This document shows, one piece after another, positions 1-7,707 of a stretch of 27,380 bases of DNA (position 1 is the first letter of the stretch; every line of letters begins with the position of its first letter). Below the pieces are notes generated by a model. That model was not told the DNA's origin. It did no database searches and was given only the letters and a program-made list of their open reading frames with translations. The stretch is taken from the NCBI GenBank assembly GCA_910584545.1, contig CAJUBC010000030.1, forward strand, positions 1 through 27,380. Reading direction: 5' to 3'. Position numbers and translations under genes: made by a program. The DNA is from an uncultured Muribaculaceae bacterium. GTDB taxonomy: Bacteria; Bacteroidota; Bacteroidia; Bacteroidales; Muribaculaceae.

Positions 1-82
1 AATATTTCTATGATATTGGCAAATAATAAATTAGCCTTTAACTGAATATCCCTATGTAAGCGCGGCAGACTCCACCATCACC

Positions 83-2737
83 ATGCCGAGCCAGACATTC
101 GACGGGATGGTGACTACCGTATATGAAGAAGTCCCGAACGAGGATATCAAGCTCAAGATTCTAAATCTTACCGATAATACAGAAGCCGAATGCATAAAAC
201 TCAGATACACCGAGGGATCATTGAGTTATAACCTTGGCGAAGACAGCGATGTAACCTACTCCGGACCGATGTTCGCACCGACCGACCTGAGTCTTGAGCT
301 GATGATCACCACGGATACAGCGTTCGCCAACGGAGTAGCCTTCGGATTCTTCATCGCGCCAGCCCTGAAGACAGTCGAAGCCTCGGTTCCCGACGCATTC
401 ATCGGAATCGACGGATTCTTTACATACGACTCCTCAGAATGGACCGATGCCGGCACCGCCACCCTCTACGAAGGCTGGCTGAGTCCTCTTTTCGACACGG
501 ACGAAGAAATCAACTATCCGGTGAACTGCAAGGTGAACCGCGAGAAGAAACTCGTCCTTCTCGAGAACCCCTACGGACCGCAGAGCATCTACGCTGATTA
601 CAACTACCGTCAGGATAAGAGTGGATACATCGTGCTCGATCTGAGCGGTTCGATTCCCTTCATCCGCCCCCTCACTGATGCCGGATTCGAGAACGGAGAC
701 ATAACCATCACCGAATCATTCTACCCGATGAACAACGAATCTTTCTGGCATTACAGATATAGTCGCTCCGATCAGGAAATCATCGACATCCTCGAGGGCC
801 GGGGTAATAACGTATCCAAGTACGAGGGGAACACCGTCACGCTCTATAACTGCATATTCGGAACGGAGGGCAGCACCATCAACCCGGTTCTCTCCTGGAT
901 CAACAACTACATCCCTGTCGAGATGACCACGAGGATAGTACTTCCCGACAACATCTTCGGCAACTATGTGGAGCCCGAGAGACCGCTCTACGCTACCGGA
1001 GACGCAAGCAATCTGGAGAATCAGTGGGATCCCGCCAACCCCTACTCCTTCCTGATGAACGAAGAGGGCAACTACGTGGGTGACCTGAGAGAGGTAAGCA
1101 ACATCGTCATCTCCACCGAGATGGGAGACTGGGATACGTTCAACACCGGCCGCTACTACTGCGACTACGGCGACGAGCCGGGCGTGACCGTTCCCCTCGA
1201 GCTGAATCCAAACGGCAACATCATTATGCCATGGCAGGGTAACTGGCACGTGGAAGTGGCAGGCGACCTCAGCTGGATCCGCCTCACCACCTCTACCCCG
1301 AAACCCTCCGACAATATCCCCGTATATCTCCGTGGCGGCATGACCAACTGGGATGCCGTGGCTGAATGGCAGATGAGTTCCGAGGATGGAAAGACATACA
1401 CCTTCACATGCGCACCCAACCAGTACATCCCGGCCGGAACCGAGTTCAAGTTCGCCGACGCACAGTGGGCGAAAATCAACTACGGCGTGGCTAATTACGG
1501 TACCGTGCTCGGCATGGGAGAGTCAGTGCTTAACTACGACGGCGACAACATCATCCTCGACCAGGATTGGTACGGATCAGTGACCCTGTACGTCGACAAG
1601 GAGGCACAATGGGCATCCTGCGTATTCGTCCAGGGAGAGAACCCGCCCACACCTCCGGCAGACTGCGAGCTGGCAGGGCACCATGCGTGGAGCCACATCT
1701 CGATGCTCGACGAGAATCTGGCGAACGGCTATGTAACCACATCCTTCTACGTCGAGCCCGACGCGCTCGACAGCACCGAGCTTAATATCTACGGTCTGTA
1801 TAACGACTTCCCCGTCAAGGCTTCTTACGATGCAGAGGCCGGTATCCTTACCGTAAAAAGCCAGCAGCTCAACGACAGCTACAGACTGGACATCGCCATC
1901 TTCAGCGAGGACGGCCAGAATCTCTATGTGGTCGATGAGGTTCAGTTCCGCAAGGATCCCAAGGGAAACAGGAACTGGTGGCGCGCAGACTTCGACTACG
2001 TGATGGTTGTCAGCGACAACAGCGACCGCGCCGTGAGCGCCGAGTACGGCAACCTCTTCTGCCCGTTCGGGGACTACACCCGCAACATGCGCGTCAGCGA
2101 GGTGTTCACATACAACGAGAGTGAATGGAAGGATGCCGGCACCGCCGTCATCAAGGAGGAAGGCTGGTATTCAGGCCAGGATCTCCCGGTACAGGAATAC
2201 GAAGTTCCTCTGGCCACCAGCGAGAACTATCCCGGCATGGTGCTTCTGCTCAACCCCTACGGAGCCGACACTCCCTTCAACCTCGACGAGGGCTTCATGA
2301 TGCTCGACCTGAACCATTCCTTCCCGATGCTCCGTCCCTTCGTATGCTCAGGCGCGATGTTCAAGTCGTTCAACACCACCTTCGAGAGCTACCATTATTA
2401 CATCGGAGGCTCAGACGAGGAGTGGATCGCCGGCTTCATGCGCGAGCTCGGCAAGGAGCCCTCGACAATCGATGAAGCCAACCTCGTGACGCTCAACGAC
2501 TGCTGGATCGCACCGGTATGGGACTACTTCGGAATGTACGGCTTCGGCGACGCCTCGCAGAAGACCCTGATTCAGCTGCCCGCCAATCTTACGGGAATCG
2601 GCTCGGTAGAGTCCGGGAAGAACGAGCCGGCACGCTACTTCAACCTCCAGGGTATCGAGGTGACCCGTCCCGCCGCGGGAGAAGTGGTGATCGAGAAGAA
2701 AGGCGACACCACACGCAAGATAGTTATTAGAGAATAA
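83..2737 (+). CDS. Large duplicated secreted-type protein with SusE/F-like segments and a T9SS-type C-terminal tail; 5' end suspect
   Basis: The product is 884 residues from the first in-frame ATG. Residues about 112-290 and 674-835 are a diverged internal duplication: both begin FTYxxSEWxDAGTA and later contain NPYG, a hydrophobic LDL stretch and a (I/L)RP motif. Between them, residues about 300-400 and 412-517 resemble the beta-sandwich repeats of SusE/SusF starch-binding lipoproteins (VYLRGGMTNWDA, then aromatic-rich strands). The last 37 residues (RYFNLQGIEV, then PAAGEVVIEKKG and KIVIRE) fit the short C-terminal tail of Bacteroidales T9SS cargo. This suggests a surface or secreted, possibly glycan-binding, protein; the ligand is unknown. 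There is no signal peptide at this start, and coding-like sequence continues upstream to about position 53 without a start codon, so the N-terminus looks lost or interrupted. Confident that it is coding, low confidence in function. Confidence 0.75.
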   Translation: MPSQTFDGMVTTVYEEVPNEDIKLKILNLTDNTEAECIKLRYTEGSLSYNLGEDSDVTYSGPMFAPTDLSLELMITTDTAFANGVAFGFFIAPALKTVEASVPDAFIGIDGFFTYDSSEWTDAGTATLYEGWLSPLFDTDEEINYPVNCKVNREKKLVLLENPYGPQSIYADYNYRQDKSGYIVLDLSGSIPFIRPLTDAGFENGDITITESFYPMNNESFWHYRYSRSDQEIIDILEGRGNNVSKYEGNTVTLYNCIFGTEGSTINPVLSWINNYIPVEMTTRIVLPDNIFGNYVEPERPLYATGDASNLENQWDPANPYSFLMNEEGNYVGDLREVSNIVISTEMGDWDTFNTGRYYCDYGDEPGVTVPLELNPNGNIIMPWQGNWHVEVAGDLSWIRLTTSTPKPSDNIPVYLRGGMTNWDAVAEWQMSSEDGKTYTFTCAPNQYIPAGTEFKFADAQWAKINYGVANYGTVLGMGESVLNYDGDNIILDQDWYGSVTLYVDKEAQWASCVFVQGENPPTPPADCELAGHHAWSHISMLDENLANGYVTTSFYVEPDALDSTELNIYGLYNDFPVKASYDAEAGILTVKSQQLNDSYRLDIAIFSEDGQNLYVVDEVQFRKDPKGNRNWWRADFDYVMVVSDNSDRAVSAEYGNLFCPFGDYTRNMRVSEVFTYNESEWKDAGTAVIKEEGWYSGQDLPVQEYEVPLATSENYPGMVLLLNPYGADTPFNLDEGFMMLDLNHSFPMLRPFVCSGAMFKSFNTTFESYHYYIGGSDEEWIAGFMRELGKEPSTIDEANLVTLNDCWIAPVWDYFGMYGFGDASQKTLIQLPANLTGIGSVESGKNEPARYFNLQGIEVTRPAAGEVVIEKKGDTTRKIVIRE

Positions 2738-2778
2738 TTATTATAGTATGTTTCATAAATTTTAGATGTTACTGTCGG

Positions 2779-2813
2779 GAGTCCTTCGCCGTGAGGCGCG
2801 GGACTCTTTTTTT
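2779..2813 (+). terminator. Rho-independent terminator after the duplicated protein gene
   Basis: Arm GAGTCC (2779-2784) pairs with GGACTC (2801-2806). Inside it CGCC (2787-2790) pairs with GGCG around a GTGA loop. A run of seven T follows at 2807-2813. It lies about 40 bases after the stop codon and upstream of the sdaA promoter, so it separates the two transcription units. Confidence 0.9.
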
Positions 2814-2846
2814 ATGGTTTTTATGGGATAAAAGAGGAAAAAACGT

Positions 2847-2854
2847 TATTTTTG
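2847..2854 (+). promoter_or_regulatory. Bacteroidota -7 element upstream of sdaA
   Basis: TATTTTTG matches TAnnTTTG exactly and lies about 21 bases before the sdaA ATG, which would give a very short leader. No clean TTTG -33 element is visible at the usual spacing; the upstream stretch is merely T-rich because it overlaps the terminator tail. Confidence 0.55.
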
Positions 2855-2875
2855 CCTTTAAAATAGAAAACTGTC

Positions 2876-4084
2876 ATGAAATCTATCAGGGAACTGTACA
2901 GGATCGGCACCGGGCCATCCTCATCGCACACCATGGGACCGCGCAAGGCGGCGGAGATCTTTCTTTCGGAGAACCGGGGAGCCAAGGGCTTCGAAGTGAC
3001 GCTCTACGGCAGCCTGGCAGCCACCGGCCAGGGTCACATGACCGACGTGGCTATCCTCGACGTTCTTGAGAAACTCGACGTGCCGGTCAACATCATCTGG
3101 AAACCGGAGGAGTTCCTCCCCTACCACCCCAACGGCATGAAGTTCGTGGCCCTGAACTCCGCTGGATTTCCCGAAGCGGAGTGGACGGTGTTCTCAGTAG
3201 GCGGAGGAGCTCTCGAGTACGAGGGTATGCGCCACTCCGACAACGCCGAGATCTACCAGATGGACACCATGACGGAGATAAAGGAATACTGCGAGCGCAC
3301 CGGCCGTTCCTACTGGGAATATGTGGAGCAGTGCGAGGGCACGGAGATCTACAGTTTCCTGGCCGAGGTGTGGGAGGCGATGAAGAACGCCGTGGAGCGC
3401 GGCATCCAGAAGGAGGGACGGCTTCCGGGACCGCTGAACCTGCGGCGCAAGGCTCTGAACTACTACGTTAAGGCCGGGGGCTACCGCGACAACCTGAAGA
3501 GCCGCGGTCTCGTGTTCGCCTACGCTCTGGCAGTGAGCGAGGAGAACGCCTCGGGCGGCGTCATCGTCACCGCTCCCACCTGCGGATCGAGCGGAGTGCT
3601 GCCGGGTGTGCTCTACCATCTCTGGAAAAGCCGCAACTTCACCGACGAGCAGATATACCATGCCCTGGCGACCGCCGCGCTCATAGGGAACGTCGTGAAG
3701 CATAACGCCAGCATCTCCGGGGCCGATGTAGGCTGCCAGGGAGAAGTGGGGGTGGCCTGCGCGATGGCGGCGGGAGCGGCCAGCCAGCTCTTCGGAGGCA
3801 GCCCCGCGCAGATCGAATACGCGGCCGAGATGGGTCTGGAGCACCACCTCGGAATGACCTGCGACCCGGTGTGCGGTCTGGTGCAGATCCCCTGCATCGA
3901 GCGCAACGCCTACGCGGCGGCCCGCGCCCTCGACGCCAACATCTACGCAAGCTTCACCGACGGCACCCACCGCGTCAGCTTCGACAAACTCGTCAAGGTG
4001 ATGAAAGAGACGGGCCACGACCTGCCGAGCCTCTACAAGGAGACGAGCACCGGAGGTCTCGCCAAGGACTACCAGCAGATGTGA
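2876..4084 (+). CDS. sdaA: L-serine ammonia-lyase (iron-sulfur L-serine dehydratase, single chain)
   Basis: Converts L-serine to pyruvate and ammonia in the cytoplasm. The 402-residue chain has the fused beta-plus-alpha arrangement of single-chain bacterial enzymes: GPSSSHTMGP at residues 13-22 opens the beta domain, and the alpha domain contains TCGSSGVLPG (235-244), GCQGEVG (286-292) and CDPVCGLVQIPC (329-340). Cys287, Cys329 and Cys340 are the likely 4Fe-4S ligands; their spacing (42 and 11 residues) matches, from memory, the ligands in the structurally known Legionella enzyme. The chain ends KDYQQM without the C-terminal cysteine that serves as a fourth ligand in some homologues. The start is supported by the -7 element just upstream. 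The comF-type gene follows after 14 bases and is probably co-transcribed. Confidence 0.96.
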   Translation: MKSIRELYRIGTGPSSSHTMGPRKAAEIFLSENRGAKGFEVTLYGSLAATGQGHMTDVAILDVLEKLDVPVNIIWKPEEFLPYHPNGMKFVALNSAGFPEAEWTVFSVGGGALEYEGMRHSDNAEIYQMDTMTEIKEYCERTGRSYWEYVEQCEGTEIYSFLAEVWEAMKNAVERGIQKEGRLPGPLNLRRKALNYYVKAGGYRDNLKSRGLVFAYALAVSEENASGGVIVTAPTCGSSGVLPGVLYHLWKSRNFTDEQIYHALATAALIGNVVKHNASISGADVGCQGEVGVACAMAAGAASQLFGGSPAQIEYAAEMGLEHHLGMTCDPVCGLVQIPCIERNAYAAARALDANIYASFTDGTHRVSFDKLVKVMKETGHDLPSLYKETSTGGLAKDYQQM

Positions 4085-4098
4085 CGCGACGGCCTCCG

Positions 4099-4773
4099 AT
4101 GGGACTGTTCGACTATATATTTCCCAAGCGGTGCCACCTGTGCGGTGCCGCGCTCGGCGACGGGGAGGAGTTCCTGTGTCCCTCCTGTCTCGCATCGCTT
4201 CCCCGCACCGGCTATCACCGGGATGCGGACAACCGGATGGCGCAGCGGTTTGCGGGCCTCGTACCATACGTGCGTGCCTCGGGACATTTCTTCTACTCAC
4301 GCGGCAGCGACATGGCGAGGCTTGTCCATGATCTGAAATACAGACGGTTCCGCGGTCTTGCCCGCTGGCTGGGGGAACGCGCCGGAGAGGAACTGCTCAC
4401 GGCCGGGTTCTTCGACGGCATCGATGCAGTGGTCCCGGTGCCTATGCATTTCTGGAAGAAGGCCGTGAGGGGATACAACCAGACGGAGGAGATTGCGCTC
4501 GGCATCCACCACGCCACCGGTCTGCAGGTTGTCACCGCGCTCACGGCAGTCAGACCGCACCGCACGCAGACGGCGCTCACAGAGGAACAGCGGCGCCGCA
4601 ACGTGAGCGGCATATTCAGGCTCCGCCATCCGGAGATGCTCGCAGGAAAGCATCTGCTGATACTCGACGACGTATGCACCACAGGCGCAACACTCACCGC
4701 TGCCTCGGAGGCAGTCCTGTCGGCCTCCCCCACCGCCCGTCTGTCGCTGCTCACGCTCGCATGCGTCTTCTGA
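4099..4773 (+). CDS. comF: ComF family phosphoribosyltransferase-like protein
   Basis: The 224-residue product has the two parts of the ComF/GntX family. An N-terminal zinc-binding knuckle pair (CHLC at residues 12-15, CPSC at 27-30) is followed by a type I phosphoribosyltransferase fold with the PRPP-binding signature LLILDDVCTTGATL (186-199). Members support natural transformation in some bacteria; the biochemical substrate is not established and a transformation role here is not shown by context. The frame is open further upstream inside sdaA, but the ATG at 4099 gives the family-typical N-terminus (MGLFDYIFPKRCHLC), so it was chosen. It follows sdaA by 14 bases, probably in one transcript. 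Confidence 0.9.
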   Translation: MGLFDYIFPKRCHLCGAALGDGEEFLCPSCLASLPRTGYHRDADNRMAQRFAGLVPYVRASGHFFYSRGSDMARLVHDLKYRRFRGLARWLGERAGEELLTAGFFDGIDAVVPVPMHFWKKAVRGYNQTEEIALGIHHATGLQVVTALTAVRPHRTQTALTEEQRRRNVSGIFRLRHPEMLAGKHLLILDDVCTTGATLTAASEAVLSASPTARLSLLTLACVF

Positions 4774-4805
4774 TTCACTGTCGCGATTTTTTCAAGACGA
4801 TTTCA

Positions 4806-4835
4806 TTTGTTTTCAATAATTTTCCATTATCTTTG
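4806..4835 (+). promoter_or_regulatory. Bacteroidota promoter for prmC-recX
   Basis: TTTG at 4806-4809 and TATCTTTG at 4828-4835 are separated by 18 bases, a near-perfect match to the Bacteroidota housekeeping promoter. The leader to the prmC ATG is about 25 bases and contains the purine-rich stretch AAGAGGAA. Confidence 0.8.
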
Positions 4836-4866
4836 TATCAATTTTGACTTTTAAGAGGAATGCGCG

Positions 4867-5721
4867 ATGAATTTTTCAGAAACGGTTACTGACCTTAAGA
4901 AACGACTCGCCCCTGTCTATGGAGAGGGGGAAGCCAAGGCCATGGTGAGGCTCATATTCCATCATCTGAAAGGATGGAGCGCCACCGACATCATAGTGAA
5001 CGGCGACAGGCAGGTGTCGCCATATATCCGCTCCCTGATCGAGCGGATCATGAAAAGAATCCTGAGCGGGGAGCCCATACAGTATGTTCTCGGTGATGTC
5101 CGCTTCTACGGCATGGACTTCAAGGTGAACCGCAACGTGCTGATTCCCCGCCCGGAGACGGAGGAACTGGTGGACATGATCGTCAAGGAGAACGGCAGGT
5201 CCGACCTCCGCGTGCTCGACATCGGCACCGGCAGCGGCGCCATCGCGATAGCCCTCAGCCGCAACCTGCGCTTCCCGCGCGTTACCGCCATCGACATCTC
5301 TGCGGAAGCACTCGAAGTGGCCGGCGAGAACGCACGCCGCCTCCACGCCGACATCTTCTTACGCGAAAAAGACATCTTCACCTACATGCCTCCGGAAGAC
5401 TCCTACGACATTATAGTGAGCAATCCTCCCTACATCCCGGAGGAGGAGAAAAGCGGAATGGAGCGCAACGTACTCGACTACGAGCCGGCACTGGCGCTAT
5501 TTGTCCCAGATTCCGAACCGCTGCTATATTATAACCGTATTTCGGAAGTGGCCATACGCGCCCTCGCACCCGGAGGCAAGCTCTATCTGGAGATAAATCC
5601 ACGCTTTGCCGACGCGCTGTGCGAAATGCTGCAGAAAACGGGCCTCGCCGATGTGGAGATATTCAAGGACATATCGCACCGCCAGCGATTCATCCGAGCC
5701 GAGAAACCGAAAGAGGAATGA
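4867..5721 (+). CDS. prmC: Peptide chain release factor N5-glutamine methyltransferase
   Basis: Methylates the glutamine of the GGQ motif of release factors RF1 and RF2 using S-adenosylmethionine, in the cytoplasm. The 284-residue chain has the usual helical N-terminal domain, then IPRPETEELV (residues 93-102), the SAM-binding GTGSGAIA (120-127) and the catalytic NPPYIPEEE (186-194), all diagnostic of PrmC/HemK. Length is normal for the family. Its stop codon overlaps the recX start in ATGA, so the two are translationally coupled. Confidence 0.96.
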   Translation: MNFSETVTDLKKRLAPVYGEGEAKAMVRLIFHHLKGWSATDIIVNGDRQVSPYIRSLIERIMKRILSGEPIQYVLGDVRFYGMDFKVNRNVLIPRPETEELVDMIVKENGRSDLRVLDIGTGSGAIAIALSRNLRFPRVTAIDISAEALEVAGENARRLHADIFLREKDIFTYMPPEDSYDIIVSNPPYIPEEEKSGMERNVLDYEPALALFVPDSEPLLYYNRISEVAIRALAPGGKLYLEINPRFADALCEMLQKTGLADVEIFKDISHRQRFIRAEKPKEE

Positions 5722-6302
5722 GAAGCGGACGCCCCGATCCCGACAGGCTGCTGCAGCGCATGGCCGCGCTGTGCGCCCGTTCCGAGCAGTGCAGTTTCGA
5801 CATCGGCAGCAAGCTGCGCCGCGCCGGACTGCCCGATGCCGATGTCAGAAATATACTTGACCGACTTAAGGCCGACGGCTTCATCGACGACCGACGGTAT
5901 GCCGGCAGTTTCGCCCGCGACAAGGTACGTTTCTCAGGCTGGGGCAAGCTGAAGATACGCATGGCTCTCGCCTCGAAGCGGATTCCCGCGCCCACGATAG
6001 CCGATGCGCTGGACTCCATATCCTCAGAGGACTATAGAAAGGCATTGGTCTCGGCCGCAACGCTCAAGGCACGGACGCTCGATCTCGCCGATCACGGCGA
6101 CAGGACCAAGCTGATGCGGCATCTCGCCGCGCGGGGATTCGAGGGATCGGTCTGCTCGGCGGCGGTAGCCTATCTGGTCAAGAAAACCGAGGATCCCAAT
6201 GGGTTACATACCCACCGTAACTATGGAAACATGTGGGTCACTAACCCGCAAGGACCGATGTCACAAACCCACAAGGGCCGGAAGGACCGGAAGGTAAGAT
6301 AA
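5718..6302 (+). CDS. recX: RecX-type RecA regulator with an unusual C-terminal extension
   Basis: RecX proteins modulate RecA filaments. Residues about 22-157 form the expected helical three-motif repeats, including ADGFIDDRRYAGSFARDK, and the overlap with prmC (ATGA, 4-base overlap) fixes the start; the frame is open further upstream within prmC but that is not used. The family normally ends near residue 157. Here residues 158-194 add a glycine-, asparagine- and lysine-rich tail (contains MWVTNPQGPMSQTHKGRK) encoded by DNA with several short direct and inverted repeats at 6189-6300, so the tail may be repeat DNA read into the frame rather than a functional domain. Confident on RecX, unsure that the tail matters. 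Confidence 0.88.
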   Translation: MRSGRPDPDRLLQRMAALCARSEQCSFDIGSKLRRAGLPDADVRNILDRLKADGFIDDRRYAGSFARDKVRFSGWGKLKIRMALASKRIPAPTIADALDSISSEDYRKALVSAATLKARTLDLADHGDRTKLMRHLAARGFEGSVCSAAVAYLVKKTEDPNGLHTHRNYGNMWVTNPQGPMSQTHKGRKDRKVR

Positions 6303-6569
6303 AAAAATTTGATTTTTGATTTGGAAATTAGAAGTTATGGATGTAAATTTGCAACTTGAATGTATGCGGCCGGAGGGGATTGCCGGCTCGGACCTGGTTT
6401 ATCTTAAAAAAGTTAAATCAAAGGTATGGTCCGACTTAGCGGTTGATAACAAGGGCCGGAGATGCGTTAATATCTTGTGGGTCGGTCTATGGACCAGTAA
6501 CGGATTCCGGGGATGAACGGATTTGGGATTATGCCCCGAATGGATTTGGAGACGAAACATGTATAAGTT
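6303..6569 (+). other. recX-pyrE intergenic region: promoter plus structured leader
   Basis: This 267-base gap holds a promoter at its left end and about 210 bases of apparent pyrE leader. Complementary segments in the leader are GCCGG/CCGGC around 6369-6386, TCGGACC (near 6388) against GGTCCGA (near 6428), and CGGGG/CCCCG between about 6508 and 6538. GGACC near 6491 is a second possible partner for GGTCC. A 66-codon frame (6316-6516) crosses it but does not look coding. No known riboswitch was recognised. Confidence 0.4.
6320..6351 (+). promoter_or_regulatory. Bacteroidota promoter for the pyrE operon
   Basis: TTTG at 6320-6323 and TAAATTTG at 6344-6351 are separated by 20 bases, matching the Bacteroidota promoter pattern. 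Transcription would start near 6358, leaving a leader of about 210 bases before pyrE. Confidence 0.6.
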
Positions 6570-7214
6570 ATGAAACAACCGGATCGAGTACTTGCTGAGA
6601 AACTTCTACAGATCAGCGCAATGATTCTTCAGCCCGACATGCCTTTCATCTGGGGTTCGGGATGGACATCACCAATTTATAACGACAACCGCCGGATTCT
6701 CTCTTACCCGGATGTTCGCAACTACGTCAAGATAGAGATGGCGAAAAACATCCTGGAATCGTACGGAGACGCCACCGTTGTGGCCGCCGTATCGACCGTG
6801 GCGATACCGATTGCCTCGATAGTGGCCGATTCGCTGGGACTTCCGATGATATTCGTCCGCGCCACGCCCAAGGACCATGGGCTTGAGAACCTGATAGAGG
6901 GTAAACTCCGTCCCGGACAGAAGGTGGTGCTCGTGGAGGACACAATCTCCACCGGCGGCAGTACGCTTAAAGCCGCGGACATAGTGCGCGACGCCGGAAG
7001 CGAAGTGCTCGGCGCGGTCTCTATATTCAACTTCGAGTTCCCGATGTCGGTGAAGCGTCTTCGCGACAACGAGATCCCCACAATATCGCTCACCAACTAT
7101 AAGACCCTGATCGACGCCGCCATCGACATCGACTATATCCATGAGTCGGATGCCGCCACCCTCAAGGAATGGCGCGAAGACCCGGCTAACTGGATGCCGG
7201 CTAACAAGAGATAA
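6570..7214 (+). CDS. pyrE: Orotate phosphoribosyltransferase
   Basis: Catalyses orotate plus PRPP to orotidine 5'-phosphate in de novo pyrimidine synthesis, in the cytoplasm. The 214-residue chain contains the PRPP loop VLVEDTISTGGSTLKAAD (residues 120-137) and the family-typical KDHGLENLIEG (101-111) with the catalytic Lys/Asp/His region. The C-terminus (WREDPANWMP) is as in other Bacteroidales PyrE. It leads a tight gene run: the SRPBCC gene begins 2 bases after its stop. A recX-pyrE-SRPBCC order is, from memory, common in Bacteroidales. The long leader suggests possible regulation at RNA level. Confidence 0.96.
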   Translation: MKQPDRVLAEKLLQISAMILQPDMPFIWGSGWTSPIYNDNRRILSYPDVRNYVKIEMAKNILESYGDATVVAAVSTVAIPIASIVADSLGLPMIFVRATPKDHGLENLIEGKLRPGQKVVLVEDTISTGGSTLKAADIVRDAGSEVLGAVSIFNFEFPMSVKRLRDNEIPTISLTNYKTLIDAAIDIDYIHESDAATLKEWREDPANWMPANKR

Positions 7215-7216
7215 TT

Positions 7217-7654
7217 ATGGCTAATTTCAAAAGCGAAGAAGTAAATATCAACGCCCCGGCGCAGCAGGTGTTCGACAAGATGTCGAACCTCGAGGCCCTG
7301 GGCGAGCTCATCAAGAACGCACCGGAGGACCAGATACCGGATGACCAGCGTCAGATGCTGGAGCAGGTAACGGCCACACGCGACTCCATTACATTCCCCG
7401 GCGGACCGGCCGGCAACATCACGCTGCGGCTCGCAGAGGCGGTGTCGCCCAGCCTGATCCGCATGGTCGGCCAAGGGACACCGGTCCCCCTCACTCTGTC
7501 GATGCACATCACCACGGTCAACGAAGTGCAGTGCAGCGCATACGTCGACATCGACATCAAGATACCCGCCATGCTGAAACCCATGGTGAGCGGCCCGCTA
7601 CAGAAGATGGCCGACCAGTTCTCGCAGATGCTGCGCTCGATACCGTTCAACTAA
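7217..7654 (+). CDS. SRPBCC (START-like) family protein
   Basis: The 145-residue product starts with the helix-grip pattern MANFKSEEVNINAPAQQVFDKMSN seen at the N-terminus of SRPBCC proteins, and ends in a long amphipathic helix (residues about 120-140, GPLQKMADQFSQMLRSI) that would close the hydrophobic cavity. No catalytic residues are recognisable, so it may bind a hydrophobic ligand; the ligand is unknown. It has no signal peptide and is probably cytoplasmic. The 2-base gap to pyrE implies co-expression, but no link to pyrimidine synthesis can be read from the sequence. Confidence 0.8.
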   Translation: MANFKSEEVNINAPAQQVFDKMSNLEALGELIKNAPEDQIPDDQRQMLEQVTATRDSITFPGGPAGNITLRLAEAVSPSLIRMVGQGTPVPLTLSMHITTVNEVQCSAYVDIDIKIPAMLKPMVSGPLQKMADQFSQMLRSIPFN

Positions 7655-7707
7655 GACCTCATGGGCCACAACTGCCAAGGGATCAAGACCTCTCTCCAGG
7701 TCAGGCA

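Noticed and set aside
3194..4300. 368-codon open frame on the minus strand
   Set aside because: Antisense to sdaA and comF; no domain recognised and biased composition.
6316..6516. 66-codon frame in the pyrE leader
   Set aside because: Begins at a non-ATG codon inside the promoter, lacks coding character and has no downstream coupling to pyrE; treated as leader RNA.
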